Origin: Erythrobacter litoralis HTCC2594
GTDB taxonomy: Bacteria; Pseudomonadota; Alphaproteobacteria; Sphingomonadales; Sphingomonadaceae
Assembly: GCF_000013005.1 (NCBI RefSeq)
Contig: NC_007722.1
Span: forward strand, 1,617,501 to 1,681,500
DNA: 64,000 nucleotides
Direction: 5' to 3'
The notes beneath the pieces are model-generated. The model saw only the letters and a program-made list of their open reading frames with translations. It had not been told where the DNA came from and did not search any database. Shown here one piece after another: positions 50,508-60,004 of the stretch. Both the position numbers and the translations under genes were made by a program. Position 1 is the stretch's first letter. Each line of letters begins with the position of its first letter.

Positions 50508-51896
50508 TCAGTTCTCCAGCGCCGCGAGCACGTCCCTTGTGAACGCAAGGATGTCGAAACGGCTGCCCGCCGGATCCTCGCCGCGCCGAACGATCACGAC
50601 ATCGCGACTGGGCACGATGACGACATATTGCCCACGGTTGCCCATGGCCGCGAAAGTGTCGGGCGGGATGCCCTCGTTCTGGTTGAACAGCCAGAGGCCG
50701 GCTCCGTAGCCAATGCCTCGCCCCTCCGGCTGCGGGCCGGAAGGTGAGGAAACGTATTCGACCCAGTCTGCGGGAAGCACGCGTTCGCCAGAAGGCAGGA
50801 CGCCGTCGTCGAGATAGAGCTCGCCCAGCACCGCCAGATCGCGGGCGGTCGACCAGACTTGCGAGGACAGGATGTAGTCGCCCGCCATATCCCGCTCCGC
50901 CACCGTGTGCGGCATCCCGACGCGCTTGAAAAATTCTGCCGGAGGCGATTGGTCTAGCACATGATCGATCATCGCCACTGCCATCAGCGTGTCGTTGTTC
51001 GCATAGCGGTACACGGTGCCCGCCGGGTGCAGGAGCGGCCAATGGGCAGCCGTCTCCGCAACCGTCGAACCGCCGAAATAAAGCGGGTCGGTGCGGTTGC
51101 CCGGCGTGTCCGAATAGCGGCCCGACGCCATTCGCAGCAAGTGATCGAGCGTGATTGCCCTGCGCGGATCGTCTGAACTCTCTCCCAAGTCGGATGGGGC
51201 GAGGACATCCACGCCCTCACTTTCAACTGCAGCGCCCACCAGCGTGGCGGCTATGCTCTTCGCGACCGACCAGGTGCGCTGGGGCGTGTTGGGTCCGAAG
51301 TCATCGTCATAGGCCTCGCCGACGGTTGCACGCCCCTGCCGGACCAGGACGGCCGTCGTCCGGCTCCCTTCGCCATAGGTTTCGGCGAAAGCCTGGCCGA
51401 CTACAGGTTCGAGGTTGCCTTGCGGCGCGACAATAGGGGCGAGACGGGGCGGCTGAGTATAGATGGTCGCGGGTCCCACAGGGTCACGGATCGCGTTCTC
51501 GAGCGATGTCAGGGTCGCGCCAACGGGCGCGGCGCGGCAGCCGTGACCAACATGATGCACGGCGACGCGTGGGGGCATGTCCTTTGCCCAATCGACAAGC
51601 ACGCCGTCGATCACACCCTCATCGTCGCGGACCACGCTTGCGGACAGTTCGGGCACGATCGCGTCGAGCGGGGCCTGGATCCCCGTCATTTCCCACCTTT
51701 CGACACTTTCCGCCGACCGGCCTGATCCATTGCGTTCGGCATTGGCAATGGCACTGCACAGGAACAGCGCCTTGTAGCCGGCCGCCAGCGCGCGGTCGTA
51801 GCGGGCATCGAGCCGCTCCTGCTGGCTCTGGGCGGTGGTGGGGGCAGCGGCGAGGAGCAGCGCGGCGCCGGCTGCGGCAATCGTGGTGCGGATCAT
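50508..51896 (-). CDS. Serine hydrolase, beta-lactamase/esterase family
   Basis: A 462-residue exported enzyme; the signal peptide ends TTAQ near residue 23. The nucleophile motif SxxK is SVAKS (in RTWSVAKSIAATL), the second motif YxN is YAN (in YRYANNDTLM), as in class C beta-lactamase-like esterases and 6-aminohexanoate-dimer hydrolase-like proteins. The N-terminal 170 residues are an extra region with paired cysteines. The substrate is unknown. ATG 51896 begins MIRTTIAAAG; 51905 would add MPA. Confidence 0.82.
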   Translation of the reverse strand: MIRTTIAAAGAALLLAAAPTTAQSQQERLDARYDRALAAGYKALFLCSAIANAERNGSGRSAESVERWEMTGIQAPLDAIVPELSASVVRDDEGVIDGVLVDWAKDMPPRVAVHHVGHGCRAAPVGATLTSLENAIRDPVGPATIYTQPPRLAPIVAPQGNLEPVVGQAFAETYGEGSRTTAVLVRQGRATVGEAYDDDFGPNTPQRTWSVAKSIAATLVGAAVESEGVDVLAPSDLGESSDDPRRAITLDHLLRMASGRYSDTPGNRTDPLYFGGSTVAETAAHWPLLHPAGTVYRYANNDTLMAVAMIDHVLDQSPPAEFFKRVGMPHTVAERDMAGDYILSSQVWSTARDLAVLGELYLDDGVLPSGERVLPADWVEYVSSPSGPQPEGRGIGYGAGLWLFNQNEGIPPDTFAAMGNRGQYVVIVPSRDVVIVRRGEDPAGSRFDILAFTRDVLAALEN

Positions 51897-51920
51897 GGCG
51901 GGCACCCTACGCCCGCCCGC

Positions 51921-51959
51921 GCAAAAGAAAAGGGCCGCCGGATTGCTCCGCGCGGCCCT
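51921..51959 (-). terminator. Terminator of the ribosomal protein operon
   Basis: Read on the minus strand, AGGGCCGCGCGG pairs with CCGGCGGCCCT (small internal bulge) around AGCAAT, followed by TTTTCTTTTG. It lies 23 bases after rplQ and before the convergent side of the serine hydrolase start. Confidence 0.8.
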
Positions 51960-51981
51960 GTTTCTCTCTCTGCGAGTCGAC

Positions 51982-52404
51982 TTACGCCTCGGCGAAATCG
52001 TCTTCGTCGACCATTACCGGGCCGCTGTCCTGGCCCTTGGCGTCTTCGTCGCGGTCGACAAGTTCGATCACCGCGAGCTGGGCGCTGTCGCTGGCGCGAT
52101 ATCCGGCCTTGACGATGCGCGTGTAGCCTCCGTCACGATCCGAATAGCGATCGGCCAGCTCGTCGAAGAGCTTCTTGAGCTGGGTCTCGTCCTGCAGACG
52201 GCCCATGGCGAGGCGGCGGTTCGACAGGCCGCCACGCTTGGCCAGCGTGATCAGCTTCTCGACGTAGGGACGCAGTTCCTTCGCCTTCGGCAGGGTGGTG
52301 ACGATCTGCTCGTGCTTGATGAGCGCGGCGCTCATGTTGCGGAACAGGGCCTTGCGGTGGCCCGACTTGCGGCTCAGCTTGCGCTGCGAAATTCCGTGAC
52401 GCAT
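51982..52404 (-). CDS. rplQ: Ribosomal protein L17
   Basis: A 140-residue bL17. [24 protein letters not shown] is the family signature (the first 20 or so residues), and [19 protein letters not shown] follows; the acidic C-terminal tail (DEDDFAEA) is an extension over the E. coli protein. It lines the peptide exit tunnel of the 50S subunit. It is the last gene of the operon, 172 bases after rpoA, with palindromic repeat DNA in between. Confidence 0.97.
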   Translation of the reverse strand: MRHGISQRKLSRKSGHRKALFRNMSAALIKHEQIVTTLPKAKELRPYVEKLITLAKRGGLSNRRLAMGRLQDETQLKKLFDELADRYSDRDGGYTRIVKAGYRASDSAQLAVIELVDRDEDAKGQDSGPVMVDEDDFAEA

Positions 52405-52490
52405 TTGATACTTCCTTCAGTTCGAAAAGGGCCCGTTCTAGGTAGCCCAGTGCTGGCGGCGGTTAGGGCCCGCCACCTTCGCCCTGCTGC

Positions 52491-52566
52491 GATCCCCCGC
52501 GCAGGCGGGGGTCTCAGGCCACCGGCGAAGCGCCAGCGGCGAAAGGCCCCCGCCTGCGCGGGGCCT
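52491..52566. repeat. Pair of inverted GC-rich palindromes between rpoA and rplQ
   Basis: ATCCCCCGCGCAGGCGGGGGT (52492-52512, split CCCCCGC/GCGGGGG) and AGGCCCCCGCCTGCGCGGGG (52544-52563) are inverted relatives, each able to form a strong hairpin. The type resembles REP elements. Without T-runs they are unlikely to be terminators, but may affect rplQ expression or mRNA stability. Confidence 0.65.
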
Positions 52567-52576
52567 TCCGCAGGAA

Positions 52577-53632
52577 TTACCCGAGTAATTCCTGCTCCAG
52601 CTTCTTGGCCATTTCCTCGATGTTCTCGGGCGGCCAGCCGGGGATGTCCATGCCGAGGCGCAGACCCATGCTGGAGAGAACTTCCTTGATCTCGTTGAGC
52701 GACTTGCGACCGAAATTCGGCGTGCGCAGCATCTCGGCTTCGGTCTTCTGGACCAGGTCGCCGATATAGATGATGTTGTCGTTCTTGAGGCAGTTGGCCG
52801 AGCGGACCGACAGTTCCAGCTCGTCGACCTTCTTGAGGAGGTAACGATTGAGCTGGTTGGCATCGTCCTGCTGCGGCTCGGCAGCGACGCCGATCATGGC
52901 GCTCTGCGGCTGCGGGATACCGTCTTCGAAGTGGACGAACAGCGTCAACTGGTCCTGCAGGATGCGCGCCGCATAGGCCACGGCATCTTCAGGGGTGACG
53001 GTGCCGTCGGTTTCGATGGTCAGGCTCAGCTTGTCGAAGTCGAGCTCCTGGCCGACACGGGCCTTTTCGACCTTGTAGCTGACCTGACGGATCGGCGAAT
53101 AGAGGCTGTCGACCGGGATCAGGCCGATCGGCGCATCGGCCGGACGGTTCTGGACCGCCGGGACATAGCCGCTGCCGATATCGGCAGTCAGTTCCATGTT
53201 GAGCGTCGCGCCTTCGTCGAGATGACAGATCACGAGATCCTTGTTCATCACTTCGATATCGCCCGAAACCGCGATGTCGCCGGCCTTCACTTCGGCCGGG
53301 CCGGTGGCGGAAAGCTGAAGGCGCTTGGGGCCTTCGCCTTCCATCTTCAGAGCGATCTGCTTCACATTGAGGACGATGTCGGTCACGTCTTCACGCACGC
53401 CGGCAAGCGAGCTGAATTCGTGCAGCACGTTCTCGATCTTGATCGAGGTGATGGCAGCGCCCTGGAGCGAGGCCAGGAGGACCCGGCGCAGTGCGTTGCC
53501 GAGCGTAAGGCCGTAGCCACGCTCGAGCGGCTCGGCGATGAAGGTCGCCTTGCGGGCCTTGTCGCTGCTCTCCTTGACGTCGAGCTGCGTGGGTTTCTTG
53601 AGTTCCTGCCAGTTCTTGGTGTTCACGGACAT
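52577..53632 (-). CDS. rpoA: RNA polymerase alpha subunit
   Basis: A 351-residue subunit. The N-terminal dimerisation domain has [20 protein letters not shown] and [14 protein letters not shown]; the C-terminal domain has [23 protein letters not shown] and [17 protein letters not shown], which contacts UP elements and activators. ATG 53632 is preceded by GGGGA; the frame is open further to 53767 but only over the spacer to rpsK. Confidence 0.98.
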   Translation of the reverse strand: MSVNTKNWQELKKPTQLDVKESSDKARKATFIAEPLERGYGLTLGNALRRVLLASLQGAAITSIKIENVLHEFSSLAGVREDVTDIVLNVKQIALKMEGEGPKRLQLSATGPAEVKAGDIAVSGDIEVMNKDLVICHLDEGATLNMELTADIGSGYVPAVQNRPADAPIGLIPVDSLYSPIRQVSYKVEKARVGQELDFDKLSLTIETDGTVTPEDAVAYAARILQDQLTLFVHFEDGIPQPQSAMIGVAAEPQQDDANQLNRYLLKKVDELELSVRSANCLKNDNIIYIGDLVQKTEAEMLRTPNFGRKSLNEIKEVLSSMGLRLGMDIPGWPPENIEEMAKKLEQELLG

Positions 53633-53735
53633 GAAATTCCCCTGGGACTTGGATGCGGGCGGGACCGGAGCGCTTGTGGGCGCGTCCGGTCCGTAAGAGG
53701 TGTCGGCGACCGAATGGCCGCCGGGCAGGCACGGA

Positions 53736-54125
53736 TCAGACGCGGCGACGCTTGGACGGCCGCACACCGTTGTGCGGGATCGGCGTTACGTCGCGGATCG
53801 AAGTGATCGTGAAACCGACCGCCTGCAGGGCACGCAGCGCGCTTTCACGGCCCGAGCCCGGGCCCTTCACTTCGACTTCGAGGGTGCGTACGCCGTGTTC
53901 GGCAGCCTTGCGGCCCGCGTCGTCGGCGGCGACCTGGGCGGCATAGGGAGTCGACTTGCGGCTGCCCTTGAAGCCCATCATGCCGGCCGAAGACCAGCTG
54001 ATCGCGTTACCCTGTGCGTCGGTGATGGTGATCATGGTGTTGTTGAAGCTGGCGTTGACATGTGCAACCCCGCTGGTGATGTTCTTGCGCTCGCGGCGCC
54101 GAACGCGGCCTGGTTCGCGTGCCAT
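53736..54125 (-). CDS. rpsK: Ribosomal protein S11
   Basis: A 129-residue uS11. [41 protein letters not shown] and the end [23 protein letters not shown] are invariant landmarks (each read with a break in family alignments). It helps select mRNA on the 30S platform. It follows rpsM after 54 bases. Confidence 0.98.
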   Translation of the reverse strand: MAREPGRVRRRERKNITSGVAHVNASFNNTMITITDAQGNAISWSSAGMMGFKGSRKSTPYAAQVAADDAGRKAAEHGVRTLEVEVKGPGSGRESALRALQAVGFTITSIRDVTPIPHNGVRPSKRRRV

Positions 54126-54179
54126 GGTGATATTCCCCTAATTCGTCTCTTGCGGAAGCAGCTGCGGCAGGGCCGCTGC

Positions 54180-54548
54180 TTACTTCTTCTTGCCGGCGAT
54201 CGGCTTCGCCTTGCCCTTGCGGGTGCGCGCATTGGTGTGCGTGCGCTGGCCACGAACGGGCAGGCCGTTACGATGGCGCAAACCGCGATAGGACTTGAGG
54301 TCCATCAGGCGCTTGATGTTCATGGCGGTTTCGCGGCGAAGGTCGCCTTCCACCATGAGGTCTTCGTCGATCGTTTCACGCAGACGCAGCACTTCCTCGT
54401 CGGTGAGGTCCTGCACGCGGCGGGCGTGATCGATTCCAAGCTTGTCGGCAATCTTCACGGCGGTGGTTCGACCGATCCCGTGAATGTAGGTGAGCGCGAT
54501 GATAACGCGCTTGTTGGTGGGGATGTTGACCCCGGCAATACGAGCCAC
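54180..54548 (-). CDS. rpsM: Ribosomal protein S13
   Basis: A 122-residue uS13. [26 protein letters not shown]-like [16 protein letters not shown] and [17 protein letters not shown] are the family signatures, with the basic tail ending KPIAGKKK. It contacts the 50S subunit from the 30S head. A gap of 282 bases precedes it, so a separate promoter may drive rpsM-rpsK-rpoA-rplQ. In that gap a TTGACA at 54829-54834 has TACACC 17 bases further; otherwise nothing is seen there. Confidence 0.98.
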   Translation of the reverse strand: MARIAGVNIPTNKRVIIALTYIHGIGRTTAVKIADKLGIDHARRVQDLTDEEVLRLRETIDEDLMVEGDLRRETAMNIKRLMDLKSYRGLRHRNGLPVRGQRTHTNARTRKGKAKPIAGKKK

Positions 54549-54830
54549 TTACTTCTCCATGCTCCACAGGGATATGGGCGTGCCGCCCTTCCCTATCTCA
54601 TCGCTCAAAACACCCGGCAGTTTGCGAAATGATGCCGGACGGCAAAAAGTCCGGATGGCGCGCAATGTGTGGCTGCCGCCTGCCGGACCCGTTCGAAACT
54701 GTCGAATAAAGGCGCGCTTAGGGCGATTCGGCCCATCCGTCAACCGCCAGCGCGCGCAAAACGACGCGAGTGCCCAAGGTGGGCACTGCGTTCGCAATAT
54801 CAAGGGGTGTAACGCGGTCGATCCAGCCTG

Positions 54831-55574
54831 TCAAAACCGATTGCCGGGTCCCGCCCTCACCCCGTCGCCCGTGTCGTCGAGGAAATCTTCGCCAATAGCG
54901 CTCTCGATGACAGGTTCCGGATCGACCGTTTCGACGGCTGCCTCGGCGTCGTCTTCCCCTGCGGCGCCCTCTTCAGCGTCAAGATCGTCCGCCTGTGCGG
55001 GTTCTTCCGCCGCCTCGGGATCGTCGATCCGCCCCAGCTTGTCGGCGAGGCCAGCGAGCTGCTGGCTCATCACGCCGTCGACGGCCTTGGAAATCTCGGC
55101 GGTCTTGTAGCGCATATAGCCGCCGACGACATATTCCCACAGGATCCGGGTTCCGCCGTCGATCTCCTTGAGCGTAATCGTCAGCACGCCCTCGGCCGGC
55201 TCGCTCTGGAGAGGGCCGAGACCGCCGCGCATGCGCAGCGCCTTGCGCGGGAAAGCCTGTAATACGGTCATGTGCCGGACGCTTCCGGCAAGGCCGATCG
55301 CGCCATCCTCTTCATGGGCCGGGATGCGCTCGCAGAAACACCCACCCCCTTGCGGCGTGATCATCATGTTCGAGGCATCGCCCGACCACGTATGCGTGTC
55401 GTTCCACCAATTGCCCGGCGTGATCAATTCGAGCCACGTCGTCTGCAAGTTTGCGCCGACTGCAGCGGCATCGCGCGTGACGAAGCCGTCGTCGTCGAGC
55501 CTGAGGACATCGGCTCGCGCCGGGGCAGTCGCGGCCAACGCCAGCGCGGCGGTTGCGATAGTCATACGGAGCAT
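54831..55574 (-). CDS. Secreted SRPBCC (START-like) protein in the ribosomal operon
   Basis: A 247-residue protein. A signal peptide ends PARA (about residue 21). The middle (about 30-175) reads as an SRPBCC/polyketide-cyclase-like fold: TTWLELITPGNWWNDTHTWSG, LTITLKEIDGGTRILWEYVVGG and a long C-terminal helix AEISKAVDGVMSQQLAGL. The tail (about 185-247) is highly acidic. ATG 55574 has AAGGAGGG seven bases upstream. It lies between adk and rpsM, a place not used for such a gene in the standard operon. A lipid-like ligand in the periplasm is a guess from the fold. Confidence 0.75.
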   Translation of the reverse strand: MLRMTIATAALALAATAPARADVLRLDDDGFVTRDAAAVGANLQTTWLELITPGNWWNDTHTWSGDASNMMITPQGGGCFCERIPAHEEDGAIGLAGSVRHMTVLQAFPRKALRMRGGLGPLQSEPAEGVLTITLKEIDGGTRILWEYVVGGYMRYKTAEISKAVDGVMSQQLAGLADKLGRIDDPEAAEEPAQADDLDAEEGAAGEDDAEAAVETVDPEPVIESAIGEDFLDDTGDGVRAGPGNRF

Positions 55575-55631
55575 TGCGGTTCCCTCCTTGCTGCCTCGCC
55601 CTATTCCACGGACGAGGGCGGAGGAAAAGAC

Positions 55632-56276
55632 CTACTTCAGCAACGCATCGATTGCGGCGGTGACCTCGTCGATCCCGCCCATACCATCGACCCGTTCGAC
55701 CAGCCCGCGCTCTTCGTAGATCGGCAGGATCGGCGCCGTCTTGGCCCGATATTCCTGCATCCGTGTGCGCACGGTTTCCTCATTGTCGTCGGGGCGACGC
55801 TTGAACTCGGTCGATCCGCACACATCGCACACGCCTTCCCTGGCGGGCTGCTTGTGACGGTCATGATAACCGGTGCCGCACTTGGCGCAGGTGAAGCGCC
55901 CGGTGATACGATCGACCAGCGCTTCTTCATTGACTTCGAGCTCGATCACCTTGTCCAGCGAGCGATCATGCTTGGCGAGGATGACGTCGAGCTGCCCGGC
56001 CTGCGCCGCGGTGCGCGGATAGCCATCGAAGATCGCCCCGACATTACCGTGCATGGCTGTCAGTTCCGCATCGATCAGCTCGGAGACGATGTCGTCCGAA
56101 ACCAGTTCGCCGCGATCCATCACCGCCTTGGCCTTGAGACCGACGGGGGTCTGCGCCTTCACCGCGGCGCGGAGCATGTCGCCGGTCGACAGCTGGCGCA
56201 TGCCATGCCGCTCGACGAGCCGCTGCGATTGCGTGCCCTTGCCTGCGCCCGGAGGGCCGAGAAGGATGATATTCAC
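55632..56276 (-). CDS. adk: Adenylate kinase
   Basis: A 214-residue long-form kinase. NIILLGPPGAGKGTQSQRL is the P-loop, FDGYPRTAAQAGQL binds AMP, and the LID carries four cysteines (CAKC and CDVC), so it should bind zinc. It interconverts ATP+AMP and 2 ADP. The start is GTG at 56276 with GGGGA upstream. It follows secY by 37 bases, as usual in this operon. Confidence 0.96.
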   Translation of the reverse strand: MNIILLGPPGAGKGTQSQRLVERHGMRQLSTGDMLRAAVKAQTPVGLKAKAVMDRGELVSDDIVSELIDAELTAMHGNVGAIFDGYPRTAAQAGQLDVILAKHDRSLDKVIELEVNEEALVDRITGRFTCAKCGTGYHDRHKQPAREGVCDVCGSTEFKRRPDDNEETVRTRMQEYRAKTAPILPIYEERGLVERVDGMGGIDEVTAAIDALLK

Positions 56277-56313
56277 GTGCGCGATTCCCCTCAATCGATC
56301 CGCCAGCGTCGGC

Positions 56314-57678
56314 TCAGCGCATCCGGCCTTTCAGCTTGGCCTTCTTGATAAGATCACCGTACTGGTGAGCAAGCAAATGCGACTGGATCTGGCTGATCGT
56401 ATCCACAGTAACGTTGACGACGATCAGCAGGCTGGTGCCGCCGAGGAACAGCGGGATGCCGGTTTGCGCGATCACATATTCAGGCAACACGCAGACGACC
56501 GTCAAGTAGATCGCGCCGACTACGGTGATGCGGGTCAGGACATAGTCGAGATATTCCGCGGTCCGCTTGCCGGGGCGGATGCCCGGGATGAAACCGCCGT
56601 TCTTCTTGAGATTGTCGGCCGTGTCTTCCGGATTGAAGACCACCGCGGTGTAGAAGAAACAGAAGAAGATGATGCCGATACCGTACAGCGTCATGTAGAT
56701 CGGCTGGCCGTGCTGCAGGTATTGGTTCAGCGTCTGGATCACCGCGCCCGCGCCGGAGGTCGGATCGAGCGAATTGGCCGAAAACTGGCTAATCGTCAGC
56801 GGCAACAGCAGCAACGAACTGGCGAAGATCGGCGGGATCACGCCAGCGGTGTTGAGCTTCAGCGGCAGGTGCGAGCGGTCCGCCTGCATCATGCCGCGCT
56901 GGGTGGCACGCTTGGGATACTGGATCAGCAGGCGCCGCTGGGCACGCTCCATGAAGCAGATGACCAGGATCAGGATGACGACCATGATCAGGAACCCGAC
57001 GATCAGGAAAGCGCTGATCGAACCGGTGCGACCGCCTTCGAACATATTGCCGGCGAAGCTTGGAAACTGCGCCACGATGCCCGCCATGATGATCAGCGAA
57101 ACGCCGTTGCCGATACCGCGACTGGTGATCTGCTCGCCAAGCCACAACAGGAACATCGTCCCGCCCACCAGGCTGATGACCGCGCCGACGCGGAACATAT
57201 AGCCGGGATCGACGACCGCCTGCAGGCCTGCGGAATTGGAAAACGCCTCCAGGCCCGCAGCCAGGAACCAGCCCTGCATCATGCACAGGAACACCGTGCC
57301 GTATCGGGTGTACTGATTGAGCTTCTGCCGACCGGTCGCGCCTTCCTTCTTCAGCGCCATCAGCGTCGGATGCAGGGCTGCGGCCATCTGCACCACGATC
57401 GAGGCGGTAATGTAAGGCATGACGCCGAGAGCAATCAGGCTCATCCGCTCGAGGCTGCCGCCGGTGAACATGTTGAACATGTCGATCACGCCGCCCGACG
57501 TAAGGTCGGCCAGTTCGGCGAGCGCCAGCGGATTGATACCGGGCAGCGGCACGAAACTGAGGAAGCGGAAGACGATCAGCGCACCGATGGTGAACCAGAT
57601 GCGGTTCTGCAGCTCGGTGGCTTTCGAGAAATTGGCGAGGCTGAGATTGCTCGCAATATTATCGGCGCGTGATGCCAT
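56314..57678 (-). CDS. secY: Protein translocase subunit SecY
   Basis: A 454-residue protein with ten membrane helices. FVPLPGINPLAL is near the plug, MPYITASIVVQMAAALHP, RGIGNGVSLIIMAGIVA and GGFIPGIRPGKRTAEYLDYVL are strong SecY signatures (the last read across a loop). It is the channel of the Sec system in the inner membrane. ATG 57678, 105 bases after rplO. Confidence 0.98.
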   Translation of the reverse strand: MASRADNIASNLSLANFSKATELQNRIWFTIGALIVFRFLSFVPLPGINPLALAELADLTSGGVIDMFNMFTGGSLERMSLIALGVMPYITASIVVQMAAALHPTLMALKKEGATGRQKLNQYTRYGTVFLCMMQGWFLAAGLEAFSNSAGLQAVVDPGYMFRVGAVISLVGGTMFLLWLGEQITSRGIGNGVSLIIMAGIVAQFPSFAGNMFEGGRTGSISAFLIVGFLIMVVILILVICFMERAQRRLLIQYPKRATQRGMMQADRSHLPLKLNTAGVIPPIFASSLLLLPLTISQFSANSLDPTSGAGAVIQTLNQYLQHGQPIYMTLYGIGIIFFCFFYTAVVFNPEDTADNLKKNGGFIPGIRPGKRTAEYLDYVLTRITVVGAIYLTVVCVLPEYVIAQTGIPLFLGGTSLLIVVNVTVDTISQIQSHLLAHQYGDLIKKAKLKGRMR

Positions 57679-57783
57679 GGGAACGATGAAATCCTAGCTT
57701 GTCGCCGGTCCCTCCCGGCTTATCGGAAGGACACATAGGAAGCGACGGGCTCGATGTCGAACCCGTCGCCCCGATTTTTCCGA

Positions 57784-58314
57784 TTATTCGGCTTTGGCCT
57801 TGGCCTTCTTGTTGGCTTCGCTACGGGCAGCCTTCTTTTCGTGTTCGGGCTGCGCAGCAGGGATCACTTCGACCGAACCGCCAGCCTTTTCAACGGCTTC
57901 GACAGCGCCTTTGGAGGCACCAGCGACGATGAACTTGACCTTGGCCTTAAGTTCGCCCTTGCCGAGCAGGCGAACACCGTCCTTGCCGCCACGGACCAGG
58001 CCCGCCTCGCGCAGCGCCTCTTCGGTGATGTCCTTCTTGCCGTCGAGCTTCTTGGCGTCGATGAACTTCTGGACCATGCCGATGTTCACTTCGGCAAAAT
58101 CCTTGCCGAAGGGGTTGTTGAAGCCGCGCTTCGGCAGACGCATGTGGAGCGGCATCTGGCCGCCTTCGAAGCCCTTGATGGCGACACCCGAACGGCTCTT
58201 CTGGCCTTTCTGGCCGCGACCACCGGTCTTGCCCTTGCCCGAGCCGATGCCACGGCCGACGCGGATGCGACCCTTGCGGGCGCCTTCATTGTCACGGAGA
58301 TCGTTGAGTTTCAT
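57784..58314 (-). CDS. rplO: Ribosomal protein L15
   Basis: A 176-residue uL15. [38 protein letters not shown] and [15 protein letters not shown] are the family landmarks. The C-terminal tail of about 25 residues is Ala/Lys-rich ([17 protein letters not shown]) and longer than in E. coli. It lies 33 bases after the inserted 91-residue gene. Confidence 0.97.
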   Translation of the reverse strand: MKLNDLRDNEGARKGRIRVGRGIGSGKGKTGGRGQKGQKSRSGVAIKGFEGGQMPLHMRLPKRGFNNPFGKDFAEVNIGMVQKFIDAKKLDGKKDITEEALREAGLVRGGKDGVRLLGKGELKAKVKFIVAGASKGAVEAVEKAGGSVEVIPAAQPEHEKKAARSEANKKAKAKAE

Positions 58315-58347
58315 AGTCTTGCACTCGCTTTCGCTTTTGTTCGCGCT

Positions 58348-58623
58348 TCAATTTTCGATCTCAAAGAAAGTGAATCCACTCGGAGTATCAAGTGCCTCAC
58401 CTTCTTCGATCTCTTCGATTTCGTCCCAACTGACAGAAGAACCTATCCCGGTTCGAATGCCAGCCTCACGAAGCTCATCGCCTATCACGCCGAGCGCGCG
58501 CGATTTTGCTTCTTCAAGGTCGGTTGCATTGACCCATACGGTCTTAAACCAACCCATCGCTACTTTCTCGCCATCTTGGACCATCGGGAAATTCTCGCCA
58601 ACAGCCAAAAGGCGAAAATGCAT
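58348..58623 (-). CDS. Unknown 91-residue protein inside the spc operon, coupled to rpmD
   Basis: Begins [20 protein letters not shown] and ends GFTFFEIEN; acidic (DEIEEIEEGEALD), with an amphipathic helix DLEEAKSRALGVIGDELREAG. ATG 58623 shares its A with the TAA of rpmD (TAATG), so translation should be coupled. Codon use is less GC-rich than in the ribosomal genes. No family is recognised, and no such gene is usual between rpmD and rplO. It is a likely late insertion. Confidence 0.7.
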   Translation of the reverse strand: MHFRLLAVGENFPMVQDGEKVAMGWFKTVWVNATDLEEAKSRALGVIGDELREAGIRTGIGSSVSWDEIEEIEEGEALDTPSGFTFFEIEN

Positions 58624-58799
58624 TAGTCGACCACTTCGACAAGATGCGGGATCTTGGCGATCGCGCCGCGGACCTCGGGAGTATCTTCTAGCTCGACCAC
58701 TTTGTGCATCTTGTTGAGGCCCAGGCCGACCAGGATTTTCTTCTGGCTTTCCGGACGACGGATCGGCGAACCGGTCTGTTTGATCTTGATCTTCGCCAT
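58623..58799 (-). CDS. rpmD: Ribosomal protein L30
   Basis: A 58-residue uL30: [40 protein letters not shown] and IPHLVEVVD cover the whole family pattern. It lies between rpsE and the inserted gene; 5 bases separate it from rpsE. Confidence 0.97.
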   Translation of the reverse strand: MAKIKIKQTGSPIRRPESQKKILVGLGLNKMHKVVELEDTPEVRGAIAKIPHLVEVVD

Positions 58800-58804
58800 G
58801 TTTC

Positions 58805-59659
58805 TTACTCCGCGATAGCTGCGGCGTCGGCTTCCGCCTCGGCTTCGCTGGCGCCACCGCGACCGAGCAGGTCGGCGACCTTCTTGCCGCGACGCTGGGC
58901 CACCGACTTCGGCGAAGTCTGGTCCTGCAACGCGTCGAAGGTGGCGCGGATCATGTTGTAGGGGTTCGAGGTGCCGACCGACTTGGTCACCACATCGGCC
59001 ACACCGAGGCTCTCGAACACGGCACGCATCGGACCACCGGCGATGATGCCGGTACCCGGAGGCGCGGTGCGGACGGTCACCTTGCCGGCACCGAAACGAC
59101 CGTTGCCGTCATGGTGCAGCGTGCGGCCTTCCTTGAGCGCGACGCGGATCATCTTCTTGCGAGCCGCGGCCGTGGCCTTCTGGATCGCTTCCGGCACTTC
59201 GCGGGCCTTGCCCTTGCCGAAGCCGACGCGGCCCTGACCGTCACCGACAACCACGAGCGCAGCGAAACCGAAGCGCTTACCGCCCTTCACCGTCTTGCTG
59301 ACGCGGTTGATGTGGACCAGCTTCTCGATGATGCCGTCGTCCTCTTCCTCGCGGCGACCGCCACGACGATTGTCGCGGCCACCACGACCGCGACCGCGGT
59401 CGTTGCCGCCGCGTCCACCGCGCCCGCCACGATCGTGGCCGCCACGCTCGCGCGGCTGGCCTTCGGCGCCTTGGGCAGCCGACTGGTTCGCAGCCGCTTC
59501 CGAGGGTGTCTCGGCCACAGCCGGGGTCTCGGCCTCGGCCTTGGCCTTCTGCGCTTCGAGCGTTTCCGTCGGCTCGGCCTTAAGGGCATCCTCGACAGCC
59601 ACTGCCGGCGTTGCGGTTTCGGCTTCGTTTTCCGGGGTTTTCTTTTCGTCAGCCATCAT
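58805..59659 (-). CDS. rpsE: Ribosomal protein S5 with long N-terminal extension
   Basis: A 284-residue uS5, against about 165 in E. coli. Residues 1-110 are an extension: first Glu/Ala-rich (to about 65), then Arg/Gly-rich ([20 protein letters not shown]), then EEEDDG. The true S5 core begins at [20 protein letters not shown], with [18 protein letters not shown] and [15 protein letters not shown]. It helps decoding accuracy. Either of two adjacent ATGs (59659, 59656) overlaps the rplR stop. Confidence 0.95.
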   Translation of the reverse strand: MMADEKKTPENEAETATPAVAVEDALKAEPTETLEAQKAKAEAETPAVAETPSEAAANQSAAQGAEGQPRERGGHDRGGRGGRGGNDRGRGRGGRDNRRGGRREEEDDGIIEKLVHINRVSKTVKGGKRFGFAALVVVGDGQGRVGFGKGKAREVPEAIQKATAAARKKMIRVALKEGRTLHHDGNGRFGAGKVTVRTAPPGTGIIAGGPMRAVFESLGVADVVTKSVGTSNPYNMIRATFDALQDQTSPKSVAQRRGKKVADLLGRGGASEAEAEADAAAIAE

Positions 59660-60003
59660 CAGAACTCCAGCCCGCCTTCGCGAGCGGCGTCGGCCAGCGC
59701 TTTCACGCGACCATGGAACAGGAACCCGCCGCGATCGAACACGACAGTCGTAACGCCGGCCTTCTTGGCGGCAGCAGCAATGTCCTTGCCGACCTTGGCG
59801 GCGGCATCGACATTCGCACCCGAGCCCTTCGCGCCCAGCGTCGAGGCAGCGGCAAGAGTCTTGCCGTCGGCATCGTCGATCACCTGCGCGTAGATGTGCT
59901 TGCCGGTGCGATGGACCGACAGACGCGGCTTGTCGCCGGAGCGCTTGCGCAGAGCGGAGCGGACCCGCTGGCGGCGACGTTCGAAGAGGGAAAGTTTCGC
60001 CAT
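59659..60003 (-). CDS. rplR: Ribosomal protein L18
   Basis: A 114-residue uL18. [22 protein letters not shown] is the N-terminal 5S-rRNA binding part, [21 protein letters not shown] and [24 protein letters not shown] complete the family pattern. ATG 60003 is right after the rplF stop (60005); its TGA overlaps the rpsE start. Confidence 0.97.
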
Positions 60004-60004
60004 C

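Noticed and set aside
54806..54834. Promoter for rpsM (TTGACA, 17 bases, TACACC on the minus strand)
   Set aside because: The -10 is poor and it overlaps the end of the SRPBCC gene; mentioned with rpsM but not listed as a feature.
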